From positions 1 through 5,062 of the forward strand of contig JASIJN010000263.1 of the NCBI GenBank assembly GCA_030050125.1: 5,062 bases of DNA, in the 5' to 3' direction. Made by a program: the position numbers and the translations under genes. This document shows, one piece after another, positions 1 to 5,062 of this stretch. This stretch comes from Streptosporangiaceae bacterium (GTDB lineage: Bacteria > Actinomycetota > Actinomycetes > Streptosporangiales > Streptosporangiaceae). How positions within the stretch are numbered: the first letter of the stretch is position 1; each line of letters starts with the position of its first letter. The notes under the pieces were generated by a model. That model saw only the letters and a program-made list of their open reading frames with translations. It was not told where the DNA came from and searched no databases.

Positions 1-40
1 GGGAGGGCGGCAGCGCTTGACCAGGAATTTTGCTAGCGCA

Positions 41-412
41 TCAGCCCTCTTCTGCGTGGGGCTGGACGTCGAGCGTCGCCACATCGACGTCGGGACGTGC
101 GGCCGCGCGTCGGCCGCTCGCTGTCTGCCAGTAGGTCTCCTTGCCCAGCAACGATTCACCGAACCGGTCGAACTCGGCGATCACCTTCTGCGTTGCCGCG
201 GCTATGGCCTCACCGGTCCGTTCGCCCAGCTCCTCCAGCTGCCGGGAGACCTCGAGCTGAATGTGAGCGGCAACCTCGTCGTGCGCCAGGTCGCCCAGTT
301 CCTTCTTCGCTTCACGTACCGCGGCCCGCAGATCCTTGGTGGCAGCGTGGGCTTCGCGGATCATCTCGCGGCATTCGCCAGCGGCCGCTTCCAGCCGGTC
401 GAGTTCGCTCAC
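41..412 (-). CDS. Small coiled-coil-like protein of unknown function (123 aa, GTG start)
   Basis: I do not recognise a family. The protein is highly charged and rich in Ala, Glu, Arg and Leu. Residues about 2-90 look like one or two long amphipathic helices with heptad-like hydrophobic spacing and only one glycine break near 40, which suggests a coiled coil. The tail (about 91-123, from KETYWQTASG to PHAEEG) is different in character and probably disordered. There is no signal peptide or membrane segment, so it should be cytosolic. The start is GTG at 412-410 because AAGGAGG lies 5 bases upstream. The frame extends to a TTG at 457-455, but the GGAG there is only one base from that codon, too close to work. 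Codons show the G/C-rich third positions expected of a real gene, whereas the long antisense frame (17-715) looks like a shadow. It is divergent from the methyltransferase. The gene is confident; its function is unknown. Confidence 0.8.
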   Translation of the reverse strand: MSELDRLEAAAGECREMIREAHAATKDLRAAVREAKKELGDLAHDEVAAHIQLEVSRQLEELGERTGEAIAAATQKVIAEFDRFGESLLGKETYWQTASGRRAAARPDVDVATLDVQPHAEEG

Positions 413-417
413 GGCAT

Positions 418-424
418 CCTCCTT
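418..424 (-). promoter_or_regulatory. Ribosome binding site deciding the GTG start of the coiled-coil gene
   Basis: On the minus strand the sequence reads AAGGAGG-ATGCC-GTG. This is a near-ideal Shine-Dalgarno with a 5-base spacer to the GTG at 412-410. An ATG inside the spacer is out of frame and too close to be used. This site is the reason for preferring the 123-residue product over a 138-residue TTG-start version. Confidence 0.8.
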
Positions 425-632
425 GCTTGCCAGCAGTGCCCCGCAGTTGCTCCCCAATCTCCGGCCGGCAGTCGATTTGAGCGCAACGCGGTGGCGCCGC
501 TGAACGTGGCCAGGACCCGGCCAGCGACCACGGTGCGCCGTGCGGCCTCAGCTCTCGTTCATGGACCAGCCGGAAGGGACCGGACCTCGTTCCGCGCGGC
601 CGCGGCGGAGCCAAGCGCCATCTCGTCACGCT

Positions 633-657
633 ACCCGGCACAAACACCATGCCGGGT
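633..657. repeat. Perfect 8-bp inverted repeat with 9-base loop
   Basis: ACCCGGCA (633-640) and TGCCGGGT (650-657) are exact reverse complements separated by CAAACACCA. The dyad lies 221 bp from the start of the minus-strand gene and 128 bp from the methyltransferase start. A T-tract follows on neither strand, so it is not a textbook intrinsic terminator. It could be an operator shared by the divergent genes, or an RNA hairpin in a leader. The repeat is certain; its role is inference. Confidence 0.6.
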
Positions 658-784
658 GACCGGGGGATGCCCTGGGAATCTTCCTGCGCCCGCGGGCGAG
701 CGGGTCGCGGCCTGACCCGCTGGGACGGTCCGTGGGGGTATTTGTGCTATTTCCGGCGCCGCTCCTCCTGCGAGACTCTTGGTC

Positions 785-1432
785 ATGGATAGCCCGATCT
801 CGCGGCATGATTCGGTTCGCCGCAGCTATGACGCCGTCGCCGAGGCGTACGCGGCCGGGTTCCGCGCCGAGCTCGCCGGTAAACCGTTGGACCGGGCCCT
901 GCTGGCCTGCCTGGCCGAGCAGGCTGACGACGGCGCGCCGGTCGCCGACCTGGGGTGCGGCCCCGGGCACGTCGCGGCCTGGCTCGCCGGCCGGGGCATG
1001 ACCGCTGTCGGCATCGACCTGTCCCCGGCCATGGTCGCCGTCGCCCGCCGGGACTACCCGCATGTGCAGTTCCGCGTGGGCGACTTCCTGGAACTCCCGG
1101 CCGCAGACGGTGAGTTCGGGGCGGCCGTGGCGTTCTACTCGATCATTCATCTGCAGGCCGCGGAACTACCCCGGGCCTTCGCCGAGATCCGCCGGGTACT
1201 GCGGCCCGGCGGGCTTGTCCTGATCGCCTTCCACGTCGGCACGGAGGTAAGGCACCTGGAGGAATGGTGGGGGCATGCCGTGGATGTCGACTTCCGTTTC
1301 TGCCAGCCAACCGAGATCGCCGGCGCAATGGAGCGGGCCGGCTTGACGACCGAGATGACGCTGGAGCGAGTCAGCTACCCAGGTGAAGTCGATACACGCC
1401 GCGCATACCTGCTGGCGCGACGCCACCCCTGA
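785..1432 (+). CDS. Class I SAM-dependent methyltransferase (215 aa)
   Basis: A soluble Rossmann-fold methyltransferase that would transfer a methyl group from S-adenosylmethionine to an unknown, probably small-molecule, acceptor. Motif I is VADLGCGPGH at residues 53-62, the SAM-binding glycine loop. The acidic end of beta-2 is GIDLS (76-80, D78 expected to hold the ribose), VGD (98-100) is the adenine-side acidic motif, YSIIHL (118-123) is motif IV-like, and VLRPGG (138-143) is the post-motif turn. The N-terminal SYDAVAEAYA (14-23) is typical of the UbiE/Methyltransf_11-25 type. The length is normal. Start: ATG 785 gives the usual N-terminus. A TTG at 779 is in frame, but neither has a strong ribosome site, only a weak GAG about 10 bases before the ATG. 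It is followed by 155 bp and then the DGPF/sigma pair. Nothing here indicates the substrate. Confidence 0.9.
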   Translation: MDSPISRHDSVRRSYDAVAEAYAAGFRAELAGKPLDRALLACLAEQADDGAPVADLGCGPGHVAAWLAGRGMTAVGIDLSPAMVAVARRDYPHVQFRVGDFLELPAADGEFGAAVAFYSIIHLQAAELPRAFAEIRRVLRPGGLVLIAFHVGTEVRHLEEWWGHAVDVDFRFCQPTEIAGAMERAGLTTEMTLERVSYPGEVDTRRAYLLARRHP

Positions 1433-1445
1433 GCCAGGCGGGGAC

Positions 1446-1513
1446 GTGTCGGATCACGTACAACCGACGTACCGGAACGTTCTCGAAACAAATCCGCGAG
1501 GCGGTGTCGGATC
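1446..1513 (+). repeat. Direct repeat GTGTCGGATC, two exact copies 58 bp apart
   Basis: The same 10-mer occurs at 1446-1455 and 1504-1513, both in the noncoding gap before the operon. Each contains TGTCGG, which resembles the TGTCGA -35 element that I recall being reported for ECF42 sigma factors of Streptomyces. A 10-base exact repeat in a 155-bp gap is unlikely by chance, but the functional reading is inference. Confidence 0.6.
1447..1471 (+). promoter_or_regulatory. Candidate distal ECF-type promoter
   Basis: TGTCGG (1447-1452) is followed after 15 bases by CGTA (1468-1471). The -35-like hexamer is identical to the proximal site, but the spacing is two bases shorter, so it may be weaker, inactive, or used by a different sigma factor. 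It would give a leader of roughly 110 bases. Confidence 0.25.
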
Positions 1514-1531
1514 GGGACGGAGACGTTCGTA
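1505..1531 (+). promoter_or_regulatory. Candidate ECF-type promoter proximal to the DGPF gene
   Basis: TGTCGG (1505-1510), a 17-base spacer, then CGTA (1528-1531) matches the general layout of an ECF promoter. Transcription would start near 1538, giving a leader of about 50 bases that includes the hairpin and the ribosome site. The -10 matches only the CGT part of the CG(A/T)C form I recall for ECF42, so this is a tentative call. If correct, the operon would be autoregulated. Confidence 0.4.
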
Positions 1532-1546
1532 GTAGGGATGAGAGGC

Positions 1547-1561
1547 CGCCCACGAGGGGCG
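1547..1561 (+). other. GC-rich hairpin in the presumed leader of the DGPF gene
   Basis: CGCCC (1547-1551) pairs with GGGCG (1557-1561) across the loop ACGAG. It lies 12 bases upstream of the GGAG ribosome site. It is downstream of both candidate promoters, so it would be transcribed. It is short, and such stems arise easily in GC-rich DNA. Confidence 0.3.
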
Positions 1562-1587
1562 CCCAGGACCACTGGAGATGATCTTAG

Positions 1588-1911
1588 ATGCAGTACCTGG
1601 TTTCCGTGATCCACGACGCGGCCGGCCTGGCCAGCCCGGAGGAGGACGCTGCGATCGACGTGTTCAACGACCGGCTCAAGACGGAGGGCCGCTGGGTCTT
1701 CGCTGGTGGCCTCGCGGCGCCCAGCACGGCCACCGTCATCGACAACCGCGGCGAGGAGGCGATGTTCACCGACGGGCCCTTCCTGGAGTCGAAGGAGTAC
1801 CTCGCCGGCTTCTGGATCATCGAGGCCGCCGACCTCGACGTGGCGCTCGAGCTCGCCACCGAGGGGTCGAAGGCCTGCAATCGGAAGGTCGAGGTGCGGC
1901 CGTTCCTGTGA
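1588..1911 (+). CDS. YCII/DGPF-domain protein, partner of the ECF42 sigma factor (107 aa)
   Basis: A small single-domain cytosolic protein of the YCII-related (DGPF) family. It begins MQYLVSVIHD, the first beta strand of the ferredoxin-like fold. The signature DGPF sits at residues 62-65, followed by ESKEYLAGFWIIEA (67-80), and the protein ends VEVRPFL as is usual for the group. These proteins are commonly encoded beside ECF42 sigma factors. Their biochemical role is not settled; related YciI proteins have been suggested to be small enzymes, and I assign no reaction. Start: ATG 1588 with GGAG at 1574-1577, ten bases upstream. An ATG at 1578 opens the sigma frame instead and would give an unrelated Arg/Pro/Gly-rich N-terminus. 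Its TGA overlaps the sigma factor GTG by four bases (GTGA), so the two are surely cotranscribed and probably translationally coupled. Confidence 0.92.
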   Translation: MQYLVSVIHDAAGLASPEEDAAIDVFNDRLKTEGRWVFAGGLAAPSTATVIDNRGEEAMFTDGPFLESKEYLAGFWIIEAADLDVALELATEGSKACNRKVEVRPFL

Positions 1912-3140
1912 ACGGGGTTGGCGTCCGGGAGGCGATCACGCTGGCGCACCACGAGGAGTGGGCGCGGGTGATCGCCGCCCTGACCAGGCGTTTCGGTGAC
2001 CTCGACATCGCCGAGGAGGCGGCGGCCGAGGCGTTCGCGACCGCCGTCGAGCGGTGGCCGGCCGACGGCGTACCCCCCAACCCCGGCGCCTGGCTAACCA
2101 TCACCGCCAACCGCAAGGCCATCGACCGGATCCGGCGCGAGAACAAGCGCGAGGACAAGCAGAAGGAGGCTCAGCTGTTGTACGACGACGACCAGCCCGA
2201 GCCTCTCGACGTCATCGACGACGAGCGGCTCCGGCTGATCTTCACCTGCTGCCACCCGGCGCTGGCGATGGAGACCCGCGTGGCGCTGACGCTGCGCATG
2301 GTCGGCGGTCTGACCGTGCCCGAGATCGCCCGTGCCTTCCTGGTGCAGGAGACCACCATGGAGAAGCGGATCACCCGCGCGAAGGCCAAGATCAAGGCGG
2401 CGCGCATCCCTTACCGGATGCCGTCCGCGGAGGATCTCCCGGCACGCGCCTCTGGCGTACTCGCCGTCCTCTTCCTCGTCTTCAACGAGGGCTACCTGGC
2501 GACCGGCCCCGACACCGATCCAGTACGTCAGGACCTGACCGCCGAGGCGATCCGGCTTACTCGCCTGATCCGTGTCCTCATGCCGGACGACGGTGAGGTG
2601 GCCGGGCTGCTAGCGCTGATGCTCCTCACCGAGGCCCGCCGCACCGCCCGGGTTACGGGCAGCGGCGAACTGGTCACCCTCGACGAGCAGGACCGTGCGA
2701 CCTGGGACGGGGCGCTGATTGCCGAGGGTCACCGGCTGGTGCGCGAGCGCCTGGCCGCCGGGGTGGCTCCGGGGCGCTACCAGATCCTCGCAGCGATCAG
2801 CGCCGTGCACACCTCCGCCCGCGACGCACGCGACACCGACTGGTCGCAGGTCGTCGCCCTCTACGATCAGCTCGCCCACCTCGATTCCTCGCCGATCATC
2901 GCCCTCAACCGCGCCATCGCGGTCGCCGAGCTTGACGGCCCGGAGGTGGCACTGGCGGCCGTCGATCGTCTTGAGCACAGGTTGGCGGGCTATCACGCCT
3001 ACCATGCGACCCGAGCCGACCTGCTGCGCCGGCTGGGCCGCGGTCAGCAGTCGTACGCGGCATACGACAAAGCCATCCAGCTGGCCGGGAACTCCGCCGA
3101 AACCGCCTATCTGACACGCCGCCGCGACCAGTTGGGGTAA
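1908..3140 (+). CDS. ECF sigma factor with C-terminal extension, ECF42 type (410 aa)
   Basis: An alternative RNA polymerase sigma factor. The sigma-2 domain is at about residues 15-82, with the core-binding segment DLDIAEEAAAEAF (31-43) and the -10-recognising helix PGAWLTITANRKAIDRIRRE (59-78). The sigma-4 domain is at about 105-170: IFTCCHPALA (111-120), then the helix-turn-helix LTVPEIARAFLVQETTMEKRI (135-155). A C-terminal extension of about 230 residues follows, starting near VFNEGY (191-196), a motif typical of ECF42, and ending in helices (about 312-400) that resemble TPR repeats. About 410 residues is normal for this group, versus roughly 180-200 for simple ECF factors. The start is GTG 1908, the only ATG, GTG or TTG in the frame near the sigma domain; it overlaps the DGPF stop. 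The frame stays open back to 1578, but that part is antiphase to the DGPF gene. No anti-sigma factor gene is visible; in this group the extension is believed to take that role. Confidence 0.93.
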   Translation: MNGVGVREAITLAHHEEWARVIAALTRRFGDLDIAEEAAAEAFATAVERWPADGVPPNPGAWLTITANRKAIDRIRRENKREDKQKEAQLLYDDDQPEPLDVIDDERLRLIFTCCHPALAMETRVALTLRMVGGLTVPEIARAFLVQETTMEKRITRAKAKIKAARIPYRMPSAEDLPARASGVLAVLFLVFNEGYLATGPDTDPVRQDLTAEAIRLTRLIRVLMPDDGEVAGLLALMLLTEARRTARVTGSGELVTLDEQDRATWDGALIAEGHRLVRERLAAGVAPGRYQILAAISAVHTSARDARDTDWSQVVALYDQLAHLDSSPIIALNRAIAVAELDGPEVALAAVDRLEHRLAGYHAYHATRADLLRRLGRGQQSYAAYDKAIQLAGNSAETAYLTRRRDQLG

Positions 3141-3269
3141 GCGACGTCAGCTCGAGCCCGGCAGCAGCACCTGGGCGGTCGGCTACTCCTGCCTTTCGGC
3201 CTGTGCCGCATCGACCGAGGAGGACTAGGCGCTCATCCTGCGCTGGCGGCTCCGCAAACTCGCCCAGAG

Positions 3270-3304
3270 CGGACTTTGGGTGTCTAGCCAGGGACCTTCG
3301 CCCG
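3270..3304 (+). promoter_or_regulatory. Two possible DosR/DevR-like boxes before the malic enzyme gene
   Basis: GGGACCTTCGCCCG (3291-3304) matches 10 of 14 positions of the mycobacterial DosR core GGGACTWWAGTCCC. CGGACTTTGGGTGT (3270-3283) matches 8 of 14, almost all in the left half. The two are offset by exactly 21 bp, two helical turns, and tandem boxes are common in DosR-type promoters. They lie about 75-110 bp before the ATG. The consensus comes from another genus and the right halves are poor, so this is a hypothesis. Confidence 0.25.
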
Positions 3305-3369
3305 TGGGCCGGGGGGGCACGGCGAGATCGAGTGGGCTTGGACAGTGGATGCCGCCCGACCAGAATCGC

Positions 3370-3375
3370 AGGAGG
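3370..3375 (+). promoter_or_regulatory. Ribosome binding site of the malic enzyme gene
   Basis: AGGAGG followed by the 5-base spacer ACCGG and then ATG at 3381. This strong site fixes the start. An ATG at 3349 is in a different frame. Confidence 0.85.
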
Positions 3376-3380
3376 ACCGG

Positions 3381-5062
3381 ATGCCAGCAATCACACACAG
3401 CGCGCCAGATTCGAAATCCCGGCATGGCGGAGCTTGGATCCTGGGCGAGCCTTTGCTCAACAAGGACGCCGCGTTCACCGATCGCGAACGCGCGGCGCTT
3501 GGCCTGCGCGGCCTGCTGCCTTGGCGCTGCGCCACGATCGAGCAGCAGGTTGCCCTGGAACTGGAGCACTTGCGCTCTAAATCGACCGACCTGGAGAAGT
3601 ACATCGGCCTCGAGGCGCTGCAGGACCGGAACGAGACGCTCTTCCACCGGCTGCTGACGGACCATCTCGAAGAACTCGCACCGATCGTCTACACGCCGAC
3701 CGTGGGCGAGGCGTGTCGCCGGTTCAGCCACATCGTGCGCCGGCCGCGCGGCCTGTGGATCACGCCCGAGGATATCGACCGGATTCCCGAATTGCTGCGC
3801 AACACCGGCAGGCACGGGGTCCGGCTCATCGTTGCCACCGACAACGAACGGATCCTTGGCCTCGGCGATCAGGGCGCGGGCGGGATGGGTATCCCGGTCG
3901 GCAAGCTGGCGCTCTATTGCGCCGCCGCGGGCGTGCACCCAGCACTGACCCTGCCGGTGTCGCTGGATTGCGGCACCGACAACCAGGGCCTGCTCGATGA
4001 CCCGCTGTACCTCGGCTACCCCCGGCCTCGGCTGCACGGACCCCGCTACGACGCGTTCATCGAGGCCTTCGTCCGTGCAGTCAGGCAGGTCTATCCCGAC
4101 GCCATCTTGCAGTGGGAGGACTTCAAGCAGCACAACGCGCTTCGGCTGCTCGACCGCTACCGGCACCGGATTGCCTGTTTCAACGACGACATCCAAGGCA
4201 CTGCTGCGGTCGTTGCCGGCGGGATCCTGGCCGCGCTGCAGCATCGTGGCGAACGGCTCTCCAGCCAGCGGCTAGTCCTGCTCGGGGCCGGCGCGGCCGG
4301 GATCGGGATCGCCCGGCTAGCCGAGTCGATCATGCGCGCGGAGGGCGCCACGCCCGCCGAGATCCGACGTGCCCTGCTCATGCTCGACTCGCATGGGCTG
4401 ATCTACGAGGGCCGCGGCCAGATGGAGGAGGACAAGCGGCCATTCGCACTACCCGCCGGCGAAGCCGTGCGGCTCGGCCTCGGGCCCGCGCAGGCCGACC
4501 TGACGGCTGTCGTGCGGCAGTTCGCGCCCACGATCCTCATCGGCACCACCGGCAGGCCCGGCGCGTTCACCCAGGCAGCGCTCGGCGACATGGCAGCGCG
4601 CACAGCAGCACCCATCGTCATGCCGCTGTCTAACCCGACCGCAAACGCCGAGGCCACCCCGGCGGACGTGCTGCGCTGGACCGAGGGCAGGGCTCTGGTT
4701 GCGACCGGCAGCCCGTTCGCGCCAGTGCGCAACGGCGCGGTGGTCCGTCAGATCGGGCAGGCGAACAACATGTTCATCTTCCCAGGGGTCGGGCTGGCCG
4801 CTATCGCATCGCGGGCTGTGGAGATCACAGACGAGATGTTCCGTGCCGCAGCCACCACGCTGGCCAGCCTGGTGCCTGCCGACCGGATCGCCCAAGGCGC
4901 GCTCTACCCGCCGATCGCGGACCTGCGTCAGGTATCACGCGCAGTCGCCATAGCGGTCGCGACGCAAGCCAGGCAGAGCGGCGTGGCGCGCCTGGCCCCG
5001 GACGACGATATCGATAAAGCCGTGGACGCGGCGATGTGGTTTCCCAGCTACCCAGACGTCCT
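3381..5062 (+). CDS. maeA: NAD-type malic enzyme (oxidative decarboxylating malate dehydrogenase), 3' end outside window
   Basis: Converts L-malate to pyruvate and CO2 while reducing NAD(P)+, linking the TCA cycle to pyruvate; a cytosolic enzyme. The frame is open for 560 codons plus two bases, with no stop, and reaches MWFPSYPDV, which by comparison with about 565-residue MaeA proteins is close to the C-terminus. Visible landmarks: YTPTVGEAC with catalytic Tyr104; Arg157 in RILGLGDQG; catalytic Lys175 in GKLALYC; metal ligands Glu246-Asp247 in QWEDF and Asp270 in FNDDIQGTAAV (264-280 region); dinucleotide loop GAGAAG (302-307); acidic residue D336 in MLDSHG at the end of the next strand; malate-binding Asn418 in LSNPT; and N462-N463 in QANNMFIFPG. 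Residue numbers coincide with E. coli MaeA for Tyr104 and Lys175. NAD preference is assigned from family likeness and not proven. Actinobacterial homologues are sometimes called mez. It is preceded by its own strong ribosome site and a 240-bp gap, so it is probably a separate transcript. Confidence 0.95.
   Translation, partial: MPAITHSAPDSKSRHGGAWILGEPLLNKDAAFTDRERAALGLRGLLPWRCATIEQQVALELEHLRSKSTDLEKYIGLEALQDRNETLFHRLLTDHLEELAPIVYTPTVGEACRRFSHIVRRPRGLWITPEDIDRIPELLRNTGRHGVRLIVATDNERILGLGDQGAGGMGIPVGKLALYCAAAGVHPALTLPVSLDCGTDNQGLLDDPLYLGYPRPRLHGPRYDAFIEAFVRAVRQVYPDAILQWEDFKQHNALRLLDRYRHRIACFNDDIQGTAAVVAGGILAALQHRGERLSSQRLVLLGAGAAGIGIARLAESIMRAEGATPAEIRRALLMLDSHGLIYEGRGQMEEDKRPFALPAGEAVRLGLGPAQADLTAVVRQFAPTILIGTTGRPGAFTQAALGDMAARTAAPIVMPLSNPTANAEATPADVLRWTEGRALVATGSPFAPVRNGAVVRQIGQANNMFIFPGVGLAAIASRAVEITDEMFRAAATTLASLVPADRIAQGALYPPIADLRQVSRAVAIAVATQARQSGVARLAPDDDIDKAVDAAMWFPSYPDV

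Larger units (their letters stand above)
413..784. other. Divergent intergenic region without a convincing gene
   Basis: This 372-bp stretch separates two divergently transcribed genes, so it should hold a promoter for each. The reading frames through it (plus frame to 715, minus frames 312-650 and 626-1150) have arginine/proline-rich, repeat-free translations typical of GC-rich shadows. It contains a perfect dyad at 633-657. Its only AT-rich patch is GGTATTTGTGCTATTTCC (737-754), the most plausible melting region for methyltransferase transcription, but no -35 element at good spacing is visible. A smaller odd-centred palindrome GGACGGTCC lies at 723-731. I see no clear promoter for the minus-strand gene. 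Confidence 0.6.
1433..1587 (+). promoter_or_regulatory. Regulatory region upstream of the DGPF/ECF sigma operon
   Basis: This 155-bp gap follows the methyltransferase TGA. It holds two copies of GTGTCGGATC, an ACGTAC repeated 11 bp apart (1456-1461, 1467-1472), a GAACGTTC palindrome (1475-1482), a GC-rich hairpin (1547-1561), and the ribosome site GGAG (1574-1577), ten bases before the ATG at 1588. The density of short repeats in so small a space points to a regulated promoter rather than read-through from the methyltransferase. No strong terminator is visible after the methyltransferase stop. Confidence 0.5.
3141..3380. other. Intergenic region between sigma factor and malic enzyme
   Basis: This 240-bp stretch holds no intact gene. 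After the sigma TAA come short, weak inverted repeats (GGTCG 3177-3181 with CGACC 3212-3216, and GCC-TTTC-GGC 3191-3200) that could form a transcript-end structure without a U-tract. An AGGAGG at 3217-3222 has no ATG, GTG or TTG at a usable distance. Two DosR-like boxes lie at 3270-3304, next to a seven-G run (3311-3317). TGGACA (3339-3344), 16 bases, CAGAAT (3361-3366) resembles a housekeeping promoter, but it would start transcription at about 3373, inside the ribosome site, so I doubt it. Confidence 0.5.

Noticed and set aside
38..43. TGATG overlap at the stop of the coiled-coil gene suggesting a coupled next gene on the minus strand.
   Set aside because: The frame from that ATG reads only ATG CGC then TAG, so no gene follows; the remaining 40 bases at the window edge show nothing else.
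17..715. Long plus-strand frame (232 codons) antisense to the coiled-coil gene.
   Set aside because: The antisense minus-strand gene has a strong ribosome site and normal codon bias; the plus frame has neither, and its translation resembles no protein family.
649..792. Small 47-codon plus-strand frame starting ATG 649, with a second ATG at 667, ending at TAG 790-792 and overlapping the methyltransferase start.
   Set aside because: No convincing ribosome site for the first ATG, only a G-run before the second, and the composition (Arg, Gly, Trp) is typical of chance translation in GC-rich DNA. An upstream regulatory ORF is possible but unsupported.
1006..1011. A third TGTCGG inside the methyltransferase gene.
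   Set aside because: It lies in coding sequence for a conserved protein segment, has no GGATC continuation like the intergenic copies, and no matching downstream gene start.
3121..3228. A frame ending at TAG 3226-3228 whose last residues (SSTWAVGYSCLSACAASTEED region) look like the Ser/Thr/Cys-containing tail of a modified-peptide precursor.
   Set aside because: The frame has a TGA at 3112-3114 and no ATG, GTG or TTG between that stop and the TAG, so no peptide can be initiated; it also overlaps the end of the sigma gene. No modification enzyme is visible beside it.
3278..3317. Several G-tracts, including a run of seven Gs, as a possible G-quadruplex.
   Set aside because: The loops between the first tracts are 10 or more bases, too long for a convincing quadruplex, and G-runs are common in this composition.
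3225..4244. 339-codon minus-strand frame inside the malic enzyme gene.
   Set aside because: The opposite strand encodes a malic enzyme with all catalytic motifs; this frame is its shadow.

Overview
The window is high-GC DNA with strongly G/C-biased third codon positions, NAD-type malic enzyme and ECF sigma/DGPF genes of actinobacterial character, and GTG starts. It most likely comes from a GC-rich actinomycete chromosome; I cannot name a genus. No mobile element, tRNA, rRNA or CRISPR array was seen.

Layout. (a) 41-412, minus strand: a 123-residue charged, coiled-coil-like protein of unknown function, preceded by a near-perfect ribosome binding site that places its start at a GTG. (b) 413-784: a 372-bp divergent intergenic region with no convincing gene but with a perfect 8-bp inverted repeat (633-657). 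(c) 785-1432, plus: a class I SAM-dependent methyltransferase. (d) 1433-1587: a short intergenic region carrying two exact copies of GTGTCGGATC, each followed by a CGTA at ECF-like spacing, which I read as candidate ECF sigma promoters. (e) 1588-1911 and 1908-3140, plus: a two-gene operon with a 4-base overlap, encoding a DGPF/YCII-domain protein and an ECF sigma factor with a long C-terminal extension (ECF42 type). (f) 3141-3380: a 240-bp gap containing two half-conserved DosR/DevR-like boxes 21 bp apart. (g) 3381 to the window end, plus: a NAD-type malic enzyme, complete except for its last few residues, with every catalytic and metal-ligand position intact.

How the genes may work together. 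The DGPF/sigma pair is the coherent unit. In ECF42 systems no classical anti-sigma factor is encoded nearby, and the C-terminal extension is thought to act as the built-in sensor or regulator. The repeated promoter-like element in front of the pair suggests autoregulation. The methyltransferase lies upstream on the same strand but seems to be a separate transcript. The malic enzyme probably has its own promoter. If the DosR-like boxes are real, it would belong to a hypoxia/dormancy response; that link is an inference. The window holds mainly known families. The least explained items are the coiled-coil protein, the intergenic dyad and the duplicated promoter-like element.
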